Shown one piece after another: positions 1-4,625 of a DNA stretch of 11,926 nt; the first letter of the stretch is position 1; every line of letters starts with the position of its first letter. The stretch covers positions 1 through 11,926 of the forward strand of contig CAYIKP010000013.1 of the NCBI GenBank assembly GCA_964364225.1. The letters run 5' to 3'. The DNA comes from 12-FULL-44-12b sp964364225 (GTDB lineage: Bacteria > Patescibacteriota > Minisyncoccia > Phycocordibacterales > Zambryskibacteraceae). Both the position numbers and the translations under genes were made by a program. Under the pieces are notes generated by a model. That model saw only the letters and a program-made list of their open reading frames with translations, was not told the DNA's origin and made no database searches.

Positions 1-47
1 CCACATCGGGATTTTGTTGGAAAAAAGTTCGGATTTCGTCGTACAGA

Positions 48-128
48 GGGAGCAGGTGAGTGTCGCGAGAAAGTTTTACTTTCACATGACCGAAAATGCG
101 AACCCGAGTACCTTGGTACCCAGGAAGC
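48..128. repeat. Interspersed intergenic repeat, copy 1
   Basis: This is the first of three related copies in the window. It runs from GGGAGCA through a GGTGAGTGTCGCG block, a small hairpin (GAAAGT 69-74 pairing with ACTTTC 78-83), CATGACCGA, then GCGAACC and the near-palindrome GTACCTTGGTAC. It aligns almost base for base with 1353-1434, with one base of length difference in the hairpin loop. It lies upstream of the DUF5667 gene. The minus strand is open across it to the window edge, but the differences between copies are not mainly synonymous in that frame, so the repeat itself looks non-coding. I do not recognise a named family. Confidence 0.75.
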
Positions 129-190
129 CCTAAAATACAGCTTTATTAGACTATTATTAGTAGTGGCCTCAAATAAGATTAGAAATCGTG

Positions 191-196
191 TACAAT
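191..196 (+). promoter_or_regulatory. -10 element (TACAAT) of the DUF5667 gene, leaderless
   Basis: TACAAT lies 6 bases before the preferred ATG at 203, so transcription would start at about the A of the start codon. No Shine-Dalgarno sequence is visible and the -35 region is weak. Confidence 0.5.
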
Positions 197-202
197 AAAA
201 AT

Positions 203-1132
203 ATGAAAAATATATATCTTATCTTAGCTATCATTGTGATGCTTCTTAGCGGTAATCATGTTTTAGCGCAAAATCAAACAGTATTACCCAATGCTGGACT
301 TACCCCAGAGAGCACATTCTACTTTCTCGATAGATTAGGGGAAAACTTGCAAGAGTTTTTTACCTTCAATAAAGAGACGAAGGCAAAACTCCAAATTGAG
401 TTTGTGAATGAAAGAATTGCAGAAATAAAAATTCTTGTTGAAACAAAAGGGTCAGAGACAAAAGGAATTGAAAAGGCCAGAGCACTGCTCGTAGGAAATG
501 TTGCCCATGCCGCTGAAATTATACAAGAGGTAAAATCTTCCGGTAAAGAAGTTTCATCTCTAGCAAAAGAGCTTGATGACGAGTTCGACAAACAAGAGCA
601 ATTACTCGTCAAAACATTCCAAGATGCTCAAAAGAAATTGAAAGAAGATCGTTTAGCTACTGTGCAAAAACTCATAGAGGAAGCCCAAAAGCTAGGGGAT
701 GCTGAGCAAGTAATTGGGCTTAAGGCACAGGCAGAAGGACTCGTGTTAAGTATATCGGCACTTAAAGAAGTTCGAAATGAAATCAAAGAGTCATTTCGCA
801 TTGAAATGAAAAAAATTGAAGATGAACTTGATGATGAAGATAAAAAAGATGATAAACAAGAAGAGCTACAAAATGATAAAGATGAGGAGCTAGAAGATTT
901 GGAAATAGATGACGCACTGGAAGATGATGAAATAGAATATGAAGATATTGATGAGGACGAAGACGAAGGTAATGAATCAATTCGTGAGGATGCGAAGAAT
1001 TCAGCAGAAGAAATACAAGAGAACCTAGAAAAAGCCTTAGAGAACTCAAACCTTTCAGAGACAGAGCGAGAAGCTCTAAAACAAGCTGGGGAAAAAGCCC
1101 GTGAGGACGCAAAACAAAAAGCAGAAGAGTAG
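203..1132 (+). CDS. Secreted DUF5667 domain protein with long acidic coiled-coil tail
   Basis: The 309-residue product starts with a signal peptide (about residues 1-22, ending in ...NHVLA before QN). The DUF5667 hallmark follows at about 29-80: LPNAGLTPES, FYFLDRLGE, then FFTFNKETKAKL and ERIAEIK. Residues 85-205 are heptad-like charged helix. Residues 203-258 are an extreme Asp/Glu-rich stretch, and 260-309 return to charged helix. The protein is probably exported and extended; its function is unknown, as for the family. I prefer ATG 203 over GTG 188 because the signal peptide then begins MKNIYLIL and a TACAAT box sits 6 bases upstream. The acidic segment could bind cations or basic surfaces, which is inference. 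The gene stands alone and ends before a strong terminator. Confidence 0.85.
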   Translation: MKNIYLILAIIVMLLSGNHVLAQNQTVLPNAGLTPESTFYFLDRLGENLQEFFTFNKETKAKLQIEFVNERIAEIKILVETKGSETKGIEKARALLVGNVAHAAEIIQEVKSSGKEVSSLAKELDDEFDKQEQLLVKTFQDAQKKLKEDRLATVQKLIEEAQKLGDAEQVIGLKAQAEGLVLSISALKEVRNEIKESFRIEMKKIEDELDDEDKKDDKQEELQNDKDEELEDLEIDDALEDDEIEYEDIDEDEDEGNESIREDAKNSAEEIQENLEKALENSNLSETEREALKQAGEKAREDAKQKAEE

Positions 1133-1187
1133 GATGAAGAGCAGATTATATTAACGAACGCTATACTTTTGGAGCAATAAACACTAA

Positions 1188-1208
1188 GTCGCCTTTATGG
1201 CGGCTTTT
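1188..1208 (+). terminator. Terminator after the DUF5667 gene
   Basis: GTCGCC (1188-1193) pairs with GGCGGC (1199-1204) around a TTTAT loop and is followed by TTTT. It is nested inside a longer outer pairing, CAATAAACAC (1175-1184) with GTGTTTA(TA)TTG (1209-1220), so the whole 46-base element could fold as a long stem and may work on both strands. Confidence 0.75.
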
Positions 1209-1229
1209 GTGTTTATATTGCCCACCGGA

Positions 1230-1251
1230 GAAAACAAACTGCTTTGTTTTC
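1230..1251. repeat. Perfect 9-bp hairpin
   Basis: GAAAACAAA (1230-1238) and TTTGTTTTC (1243-1251) are exact inverted copies around a CTGC loop. It sits directly after the terminator and just before another inverted repeat. It has no T-run and no obvious gene to control. Confidence 0.6.
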
Positions 1252-1254
1252 GTT

Positions 1255-1348
1255 AGGATTCGAAAAGCTTCTTCCATATTTTCGATCCTGAGCTTGTCGA
1301 AGGAGAGAAAATGGAAAAGCTGTACTGCGACTGTAAGTCGAGAATCCT
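1255..1348. repeat. Imperfect inverted-repeat element carrying a TTCGACAAGCTCAGG core
   Basis: AGGATTC (1255-1261) pairs with GAATCCT (1342-1348). Inside, AGCTT-C-TTCCA-TA-TTTTC (1266-1283) pairs with GAAAATGGAAAAGCT (1307-1321), leaving two small bulges. The loop holds GATCCTGAGCTTGTCGAAGG (1284-1303), whose complement is CCTTCGACAAGCTCAGGATC. I recall this core as a very common interspersed motif in many bacterial genomes. The right arm holds an extra hairpin, CGACT-GTA-AGTCG (1328-1340). This looks like a non-coding repeat or a small mobile-type hairpin element. Confidence 0.55.
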
Positions 1349-1352
1349 ACCC

Positions 1353-1434
1353 GGGGAGCAGGTGAGTGTCGCGCGAAAGCTAACTTTCGCATGACCGAGA
1401 CTGCGAACCTGAGTACCTTGGTACCTGGGGAGCA
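1353..1434. repeat. Interspersed intergenic repeat, copy 2 (most complete)
   Basis: The element is bounded by GGGGAGCA at both ends (1353-1360 and 1427-1434). It contains GGTGAGTGTCGCG, a 7-bp hairpin (GCGAAAG 1373-1379, loop CTAA, CTTTCGC 1384-1390), CATGACCGA, TGCGAACCTGAG and the near-palindrome GTACCTTGGTAC. Copy 1 (48-128) matches along the full length. Copy 3 (2939-2972) matches only the right-hand third. The bases just before this copy, TACCCGGGGAGCA, match the end of copy 3, so copies may once have been arranged head to tail. Confidence 0.75.
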
Positions 1435-1497
1435 TTCCTATTTTACCTCTCAACAGAGCCTTTTTTGTCCGTGGGTAAAAATGAAATTTAAAATTAG

Positions 1498-1525
1498 TTG
1501 ACAAAAATTGTGAGTATGCTACTCT
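1498..1525 (+). promoter_or_regulatory. Promoter of the structured RNA
   Basis: A consensus -35 TTGACA (1498-1503) is followed after 16 bases by a -10-like TACTCT (1520-1525). The predicted transcription start is near 1532, just before the first RNA helix begins at 1535. It is one of only a few places in the window with a perfect -35. Confidence 0.6.
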
Positions 1526-1531
1526 CTAAAA

Positions 1532-1856
1532 AGATTCAGGGACCATCCGGTGCCTCATCTGTGTCGAGGTGTCGGGAAGTTAGAGTAGTCGGTGAGGTGG
1601 ATGCAGCCAGTACGCTGGTTGCCGGTACCCGAACCGTCCCTGAAGAAAGCTCAAGCAAGGGCTGACAGGACCATTAGTGAGAAAATGCGAGCCGGACAGC
1701 ACAGGCCGCGCCATCCGCTAGTGCTCTTGGAGTACGTACGCTTGGACCTCGGGTCCAGTTCGGCCGAATCCTTCGACCGATATGAAAGCTAACACGTCTC
1801 CTTGCTTGGGTTTTGTTTTCACCCCGCCACGTCTTCGGACCTCTGGCGGGTTTTTG
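1532..1856 (+). ncRNA. Unidentified structured non-coding RNA, about 325 nt
   Basis: The segment is visibly GC-rich in an AT-rich genome and has its own promoter and terminator. The first domain is closed by TTCAGGGAC (1535-1543) with GTCCCTGAA (1636-1644), a perfect 9-bp helix. It continues with GGTGCC (1549-1554) and GGTACC (1624-1629), and holds an 8-bp hairpin GCAGCCAG-TACG-CTGGTTGC (1603-1622). TCATC (1555-1559) can pair with GGTGA (1591-1595). The second domain is closed by CAAGCAAGG (1652-1660) with CCTTGCTTG (1800-1808). It holds hairpins at 1742-1758 (TTGGACC-TCG-GGTCCAG) and 1760-1780 (TCGG-C-CGAA-TCC-TTCG-A-CCGA). I looked for signatures of RNase P RNA, tmRNA, SRP RNA, 6S RNA and common riboswitches and saw none. 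Open frames across it look incidental. The downstream gene is on the other strand, so this is not a leader. Confidence 0.75.
1823..1855 (+). terminator. UUCG-capped intrinsic terminator of the RNA gene
   Basis: CCCGCCA (1823-1829) pairs with TGGCGGG (1844-1850). Inside is a second small stem, GTC-TTCG-GAC (1831-1840), with the very stable C(UUCG)G tetraloop. TTTTT follows at 1851-1855. On the minus strand there is no U-tract, so it terminates plus-strand transcription. Confidence 0.88.
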
Positions 1857-1989
1857 TTTATATAAAATTTAATATTGCCAACTCGTTTTTTTATTTTTAT
1901 CCAATTCAGAGTTCTGAACTTGTCTAACAAGGGGAGCAAAACCAAAATATACTCTGTTGAGCCACACACATGGATTTGTTTAATTTCCA

Positions 1990-2517
1990 CTACTTCTTTA
2001 GTAGAGATGGATCAATTTTATAGCCCAATATTTTGATCATTAAATCGTTGTATCCTCTATCTCCCCAAGGTGTATCTGTTAACTCTTTTATTATGTGAGT
2101 CTCAAATCCTCTATCAAAACTATCAAAGGCAGAGGCCAAAACACACCCGTCACTTGTTAAGCCACAAAAGAAAAATTTTTCAATTTTATTTTTATCAATA
2201 AAATCTAATAATTTTTTTGACTTAAAAATAGAATATGATTCTTTTTCAAAAATATTGTTGTCGTTAATAAATGTTTTTAATTCATCAACCAACTCTATTT
2301 CATCAGCTTCCATGTAATTGTGCCAATTTAAATACTTAACAAATTTAGAATTTGGTTGATTAACAAATTTAGTAAAAATTACAAAATCATATTTATCTTT
2401 GTTTTTTTCTAAATAGCTTTTTATTCTTGCAGGTAAATCCTTTATTCTTTCACTCACAAAACATTTTTGGATATCAATAACAATGAGGGCGTTTTTTATC
2501 ATAAATTTGTATTTCAT
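1990..2517 (-). CDS. Isochorismatase-family cysteine hydrolase
   Basis: The 175-residue product has the fold signature of the isochorismatase/nicotinamidase superfamily. ALIVIDIQKCF carries the catalytic Asp (D15). A Lys lies near 92, before ESYSIF, and GLTSDGCVLASA carries the nucleophilic Cys (C125), giving the Asp-Lys-Cys triad. Family members hydrolyse amides or vinyl ethers (nicotinamide, N-carbamoyl compounds, isochorismate); the substrate here cannot be read from the sequence. Metal-site residues typical of nicotinamidase are not obvious, so I do not call it pncA. The start may be ATG 2517, or ATG 2502, which gives the more typical MIKNALIVIDIQ. The gene is alone on the minus strand between plus-strand units and is very AT-rich with many AAA and TTT codons, consistent with horizontal gain. 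Confidence 0.85.
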   Translation of the reverse strand: MKYKFMIKNALIVIDIQKCFVSERIKDLPARIKSYLEKNKDKYDFVIFTKFVNQPNSKFVKYLNWHNYMEADEIELVDELKTFINDNNIFEKESYSIFKSKKLLDFIDKNKIEKFFFCGLTSDGCVLASAFDSFDRGFETHIIKELTDTPWGDRGYNDLMIKILGYKIDPSLLKK

Positions 2518-2572
2518 ATGTTACCAAAAATATTGATGTGCACTGCTTCGAATCTTAACCAGAATGCTGTTC

Positions 2573-2600
2573 TTGACATGTTAAAAATAAGTTATATTAT
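2573..2600 (+). promoter_or_regulatory. Promoter of the triple zinc-knuckle gene
   Basis: A consensus -35 TTGACA (2573-2578) lies 16 bases before TATTAT (2595-2600). The start would fall near 2607, giving a leader of about 40 nt that contains the Shine-Dalgarno site. Confidence 0.65.
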
Positions 2601-2635
2601 TTCGCCAGATGTGAAGTTCGTCTACCGTTCAAATT

Positions 2636-2640
2636 AGGAG
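2636..2640 (+). promoter_or_regulatory. Ribosome binding site AGGAG
   Basis: AGGAG lies 6 bases before ATG 2647. It fixes the start of the zinc-knuckle frame and is unusual here because most genes in the window have no Shine-Dalgarno site. Confidence 0.8.
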
Positions 2641-2646
2641 TATTTT

Positions 2647-2823
2647 ATGATAACTTGCACTCACTGCGGAAGTGAGTATCACACAACGGAACATTGTTCT
2701 AACAGTATCAAGTGTATGCATTGCGGAAGCATACATCATACGACTGAGCATTGTTCAAACAGTGTCAAATGCACAAAGTGTGGAAGCACTTATCACACAA
2801 CTGAACACTGTGCTGGGCGATAA
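2647..2823 (+). CDS. 58-residue protein of three tandem CCHC zinc knuckles
   Basis: The protein is three 19-residue repeats and almost nothing else. Each carries C-X2-C-X4-H-X4-C in the form CxxCGSxYHTTEHC (second repeat IHH): C4/C7/H12/C17, C23/C26/H31/C36 and C42/C45/H50/C55. This matches the classic zinc knuckle CxxCGxxGHxxxxC except at the Gly before His. Repeats 1 and 2 end CSNS, and the last ends CAGR. Between repeats the Cys, His, Ser, Thr, Glu and Lys codons differ mostly synonymously (TGC/TGT, CAC/CAT, ACA/ACG, GAA/GAG), which shows selection on the protein. Start support is a perfect AGGAG 6 bases upstream. The gene has its own promoter and terminator. Zinc knuckles of this type usually bind single-stranded RNA or DNA, so a nucleic-acid-binding role is inferred. 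I do not recognise the protein. Confidence 0.88.
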   Translation: MITCTHCGSEYHTTEHCSNSIKCMHCGSIHHTTEHCSNSVKCTKCGSTYHTTEHCAGR

Positions 2824-2866
2824 CAGTATTAGCTTGCAACTTTTGAAGCTCTTTGATGGGAAACCC

Positions 2867-2900
2867 ACCCACCGCAAAGTACTGCGGTGGGTTTCTTTTT
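2867..2900 (+). terminator. Terminator of the zinc-knuckle unit
   Basis: ACCCACCGCA (2867-2876) and TGCGGTGGGT (2883-2892) form a perfect 10-bp stem around AAGTAC, followed by TTCTTTTT. It closes the small transcription unit. Confidence 0.92.
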
Positions 2901-2938
2901 ATTTAATTTTTTACAAATAGTTTGAATATTGCATAATA

Positions 2939-2972
2939 TGCGAACCTGAGTACCTTGGTACCCCGGGGAGCA
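2939..2972. repeat. Interspersed intergenic repeat, partial copy 3
   Basis: TGCGAACCTGAG, the near-palindrome GTACCTTGGTAC and GGGGAGCA repeat the right-hand third of copy 2. A CCCCGGGG palindrome (2961-2968) sits between them. This copy lies in the promoter region of the csaA gene, ending 18 bases before its -10 box, so it may affect that gene. Confidence 0.75.
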
Positions 2973-2989
2973 ATGGGCTTTAAAATTGT

Positions 2990-2995
2990 TAGAAT
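2990..2995 (+). promoter_or_regulatory. -10 element (TAGAAT) of csaA, leaderless
   Basis: TAGAAT lies 6 bases before ATG 3002 with no Shine-Dalgarno site, so the mRNA probably starts at or next to the start codon. Confidence 0.5.
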
Positions 2996-3001
2996 GTATT
3001 T

Positions 3002-3340
3002 ATGGATGAAATAACTTGGAATGATTTTGAAAAAGTACAACTTCGTATCGGAACCATCGTAAAAGCAGATGATTTTCCTGAGGCTAGAAAGCCGGCCTAC
3101 AAATTAGAAATCGATTTTGGGAAAGAGATTGGTATAAAGAAATCAAGTGCACAAATAACAAAACACTATTCAAAAGAGGAACTTATTGGAAGGCAGATAG
3201 TTGGTGTTATTAATTTCCCACCAAAGCAAATTGGCCCATTTATTTCTGAATGCTTAACTACCGGTTTTGCTGACGAGCATGGAGATATTGTATTAACTCA
3301 ACCCGAGAGAAAAGTTCCTAATGGTAGTAAGCTGTTTTAA
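3002..3340 (+). CDS. csaA: CsaA-like tRNA-binding domain protein
   Basis: The 112-residue protein is a stand-alone OB-fold tRNA-binding domain (Trbp111/CsaA type) over its full length. It shows the CsaA blocks in order: DFEKVQLRIGTIV (about 8-20), DFPEARKPAYKLEIDFG (24-40), IGIKKSSAQITKHY (43-56), VGVINFPPKQIGPF (67-80) and the C-terminal QPERKVPNGSKLF. The length matches the family. CsaA was described in Bacillus as a chaperone linked to protein export, and its fold binds tRNA as a dimer; which role applies here is not visible. The start is ATG 3002, with the TAGAAT box 6 bases upstream. It is a single-gene unit between the two Cys-rich small genes. Confidence 0.93.
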   Translation: MDEITWNDFEKVQLRIGTIVKADDFPEARKPAYKLEIDFGKEIGIKKSSAQITKHYSKEELIGRQIVGVINFPPKQIGPFISECLTTGFADEHGDIVLTQPERKVPNGSKLF

Positions 3341-3358
3341 GAAGACGTAAAGATGGGC

Positions 3359-3387
3359 TTTACAAAGGGTATTTACAGATATATAGT
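3359..3387 (+). promoter_or_regulatory. Promoter of the 62-residue Cys-rich gene
   Basis: TTTACA (3359-3364) and TATAGT (3382-3387) are separated by 17 bases. Transcription would start near 3394 and leave a leader of about 38 nt. Confidence 0.6.
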
Positions 3388-3419
3388 TTTAAAAGAGTGT
3401 AGGATAGTTAAAATTTACT

Positions 3420-3424
3420 GAGGG
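3420..3424 (+). promoter_or_regulatory. Ribosome binding site GAGGG
   Basis: GAGGG lies 7 bases before ATG 3432 and supports that start. It is the second of two clear Shine-Dalgarno sites in the window, again before a Cys-rich small protein. Confidence 0.65.
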
Positions 3425-3431
3425 CAAGACA

Positions 3432-3620
3432 ATGCCGATAGCTTTTCGAGTAGGCGAGACCGAAGAATGTGCCAAGTGTCACAAAGATACCGGAATTCCG
3501 AAAAACTGCCATGTGGATGATCCAAGAAGGCTGGGGTGTTATGTAGAAGGTGCTGGACAGCTTTGTTCGGAATGTTACAACGAAGTTTATGGCCCCGCCA
3601 TACCATCCAGCTCTAGCTAG
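3432..3620 (+). CDS. Small Cys-rich (putative zinc-binding) protein, 62 residues
   Basis: The protein carries two CxxC pairs, CAKC (C13, C16) and CSEC (C45, C48), with C26-H27 and C36 between them. This could make one or two tetracysteine or Cys/His zinc sites of treble-clef or ribbon type. There is no signal peptide or membrane segment, so it is probably cytoplasmic. The tail is PAIPSSSS. Its own promoter, GAGGG ribosome site and terminator support a real gene. The minus-strand frame over the same bases has no such signals. Function is unknown; binding to nucleic acid or protein is the usual role of such modules, which is inference only. Confidence 0.75.
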   Translation: MPIAFRVGETEECAKCHKDTGIPKNCHVDDPRRLGCYVEGAGQLCSECYNEVYGPAIPSSSS

Positions 3621-3655
3621 CAGTATTTAGTAGGAAGTGTTTTACATTGGAAAAG

Positions 3656-3694
3656 AATCCCCGTGATTATTTGGTCATGGGGATTTCCTTTTTT
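3656..3694 (+). terminator. Terminator after the 62-residue gene
   Basis: AATCCCCGTGA (3656-3666) pairs with TCATGGGGATT (3675-3685) over 11 positions with one G-T wobble and an 8-base loop, followed by a T-run at 3689-3694. Confidence 0.9.
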
Positions 3695-3714
3695 AAAAAT
3701 TTCTACAGAGGTAC

Positions 3715-3720
3715 TATAAT
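3715..3720 (+). promoter_or_regulatory. -10 element TATAAT of the membrane-protein gene
   Basis: A perfect TATAAT, with a poor -35 (TTTAAA at 3692-3697) 17 bases upstream. The leader would be about 20 nt, without a Shine-Dalgarno site, before ATG 3748. Confidence 0.6.
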
Positions 3721-3747
3721 TAGTACATAGTTAATTAATTTACACAT

Positions 3748-4119
3748 ATGGACATAACAATTTTAGTTTCAAAGATACTAGGCATTTATTTAATTGTTGC
3801 TGGTATTTTTATAATCTTTAAAGGCAAATCAATTCCACATTTGCTAAGAGATTTTTTTGATCACCCAGCAGTGAGCTATCTCACAGGAATTATTCTCCTT
3901 TTCCTTTCTTCAATGTATCTTATTCAGTTCAACATTTGGGATGGTACTTGGAAAACCATAATTACGGTTTTTGTTTGGTTAATTCTTATAAAAGGATTGG
4001 TTTATATTTTCGCTCCCAAGATGCTTAGCGAAATTGTCATCAAGAATTCTAAAAAACTATTCAATGTTTATGGTGTAATTGCTTTTGTTATAGGTTTATA
4101 TCTGTTAACTCTGAAATAA
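3748..4119 (+). CDS. Hypothetical four-helix membrane protein
   Basis: The 123-residue product has four hydrophobic segments at about residues 3-24, 39-60, 70-89 and 104-121, joined by short polar loops. FKGKSIPHLLRDFFDHP lies between helices 1 and 2. There is no signal peptide cleavage site and no Cys or obvious catalytic motif. It lies just before the VKOR-type gene on the same strand with a 53-base gap that contains a separate promoter-like box, so a shared function is possible but not shown. I do not recognise the family. Confidence 0.8.
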   Translation: MDITILVSKILGIYLIVAGIFIIFKGKSIPHLLRDFFDHPAVSYLTGIILLFLSSMYLIQFNIWDGTWKTIITVFVWLILIKGLVYIFAPKMLSEIVIKNSKKLFNVYGVIAFVIGLYLLTLK

Positions 4120-4160
4120 ACAACAGTTCATTAGTTTGCCCATCTAAGTCCTTAAGCTGA

Positions 4161-4166
4161 TACAAT
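4161..4166 (+). promoter_or_regulatory. -10 element (TACAAT) of the VKOR gene, leaderless
   Basis: TACAAT lies 6 bases before ATG 4173; a TTGCCC at 4136-4141 could act as a distant -35. No Shine-Dalgarno site is seen. Confidence 0.5.
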
Positions 4167-4172
4167 ATTTGT

Positions 4173-4571
4173 ATGAATTATATAAATATTTTGTACGTGT
4201 TTGGTTTTATTGGTGTAATTGATACCCTTTATCTTATTTATCACAAAGTGCGTGGTACTGAAGTAGCTTGCATATTCTTTCCACCAGAGTGGTGCTACAA
4301 AGTTCAACATAGTCCACAAAGTAAAACTTTTGGAATTCCAAATTCACTTGCTGGTTTTGTAATGTACGTGCTTATCTTGGTTCTTACCTACTTGTATGCC
4401 GCGGGCTCAATAGCGTTTTGGCCTATACAAGTGATTGTGGCATTCGGTTTTCTGTTTTCTATGTACTTCACTTATGTACAGGCATTTGTGCTTAGAGCGT
4501 TTTGTACTTGGTGTGTGGTATCCACAATCAACTTCACAGTTATGGCAATAATAGTTTTTCTCTTAAATTAA
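4173..4571 (+). CDS. Vitamin K epoxide reductase (VKOR) family thiol oxidoreductase
   Basis: This is a minimal VKOR domain of 132 residues with four membrane helices. The active-site CxxC is CTWC (C111, C114) at the start of the last helix. A loop cysteine pair (C33, C41) lies before SPQSKTFGIPNSLAG, the loop block typical of bacterial VKORs. The enzyme would reoxidise a periplasmic or extracellular thioredoxin-like partner and pass electrons to membrane quinone, supporting disulfide formation in exported proteins. No fused thioredoxin domain is present, so the partner must be encoded elsewhere. The start ATG 4173 follows a TACAAT box by 6 bases. The first helix begins immediately, with no separate signal peptide. 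Confidence 0.9.
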   Translation: MNYINILYVFGFIGVIDTLYLIYHKVRGTEVACIFFPPEWCYKVQHSPQSKTFGIPNSLAGFVMYVLILVLTYLYAAGSIAFWPIQVIVAFGFLFSMYFTYVQAFVLRAFCTWCVVSTINFTVMAIIVFLLN

Positions 4572-4625
4572 GTAATTTCTGATAATTCATTTTTGAGGTT
4601 AAAAATATGTAGAATTGATTACATA

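Noticed and set aside
783..1112. Minus-strand frame opposite the acidic region of the DUF5667 gene
   Set aside because: It is a Leu/His-rich shadow produced by Asp/Glu codons on the other strand.
48..1434. The two long repeat copies as a CRISPR array or integron attC sites
   Set aside because: They are over 1.2 kb apart, not regularly spaced, with no spacers, no cas or integrase genes, and no attC core sites.
1253..1504. An 83-codon minus-strand frame across repeat copy 2 and the inverted repeat
   Set aside because: It translates repeat sequence only. The matching frame of copy 1 is shifted by the loop length difference, and changes are not mainly synonymous.
1592..1792. A 66-codon plus-strand open frame inside the structured RNA
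   Set aside because: It lacks a ribosome site, its peptide is unlike known proteins, and the same bases are accounted for by RNA helices.
1532..1856. The structured RNA as a riboswitch or leader of a downstream gene
   Set aside because: It ends in its own terminator and the next gene downstream lies on the opposite strand.
1718..1990. A minus-strand frame starting with GTG that overlaps the end of the isochorismatase gene (TAGTG)
   Set aside because: The first 45 codons look somewhat protein-like, but it then runs antisense through the terminator and the structured RNA. It may be a decayed fragment, with no support as a gene.
2672..2920. An 82-codon plus-strand frame overlapping the zinc-knuckle gene
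   Set aside because: It is in another phase, has no ribosome site, and runs through the terminator. The 2647 frame has the AGGAG site and synonymous-change evidence.
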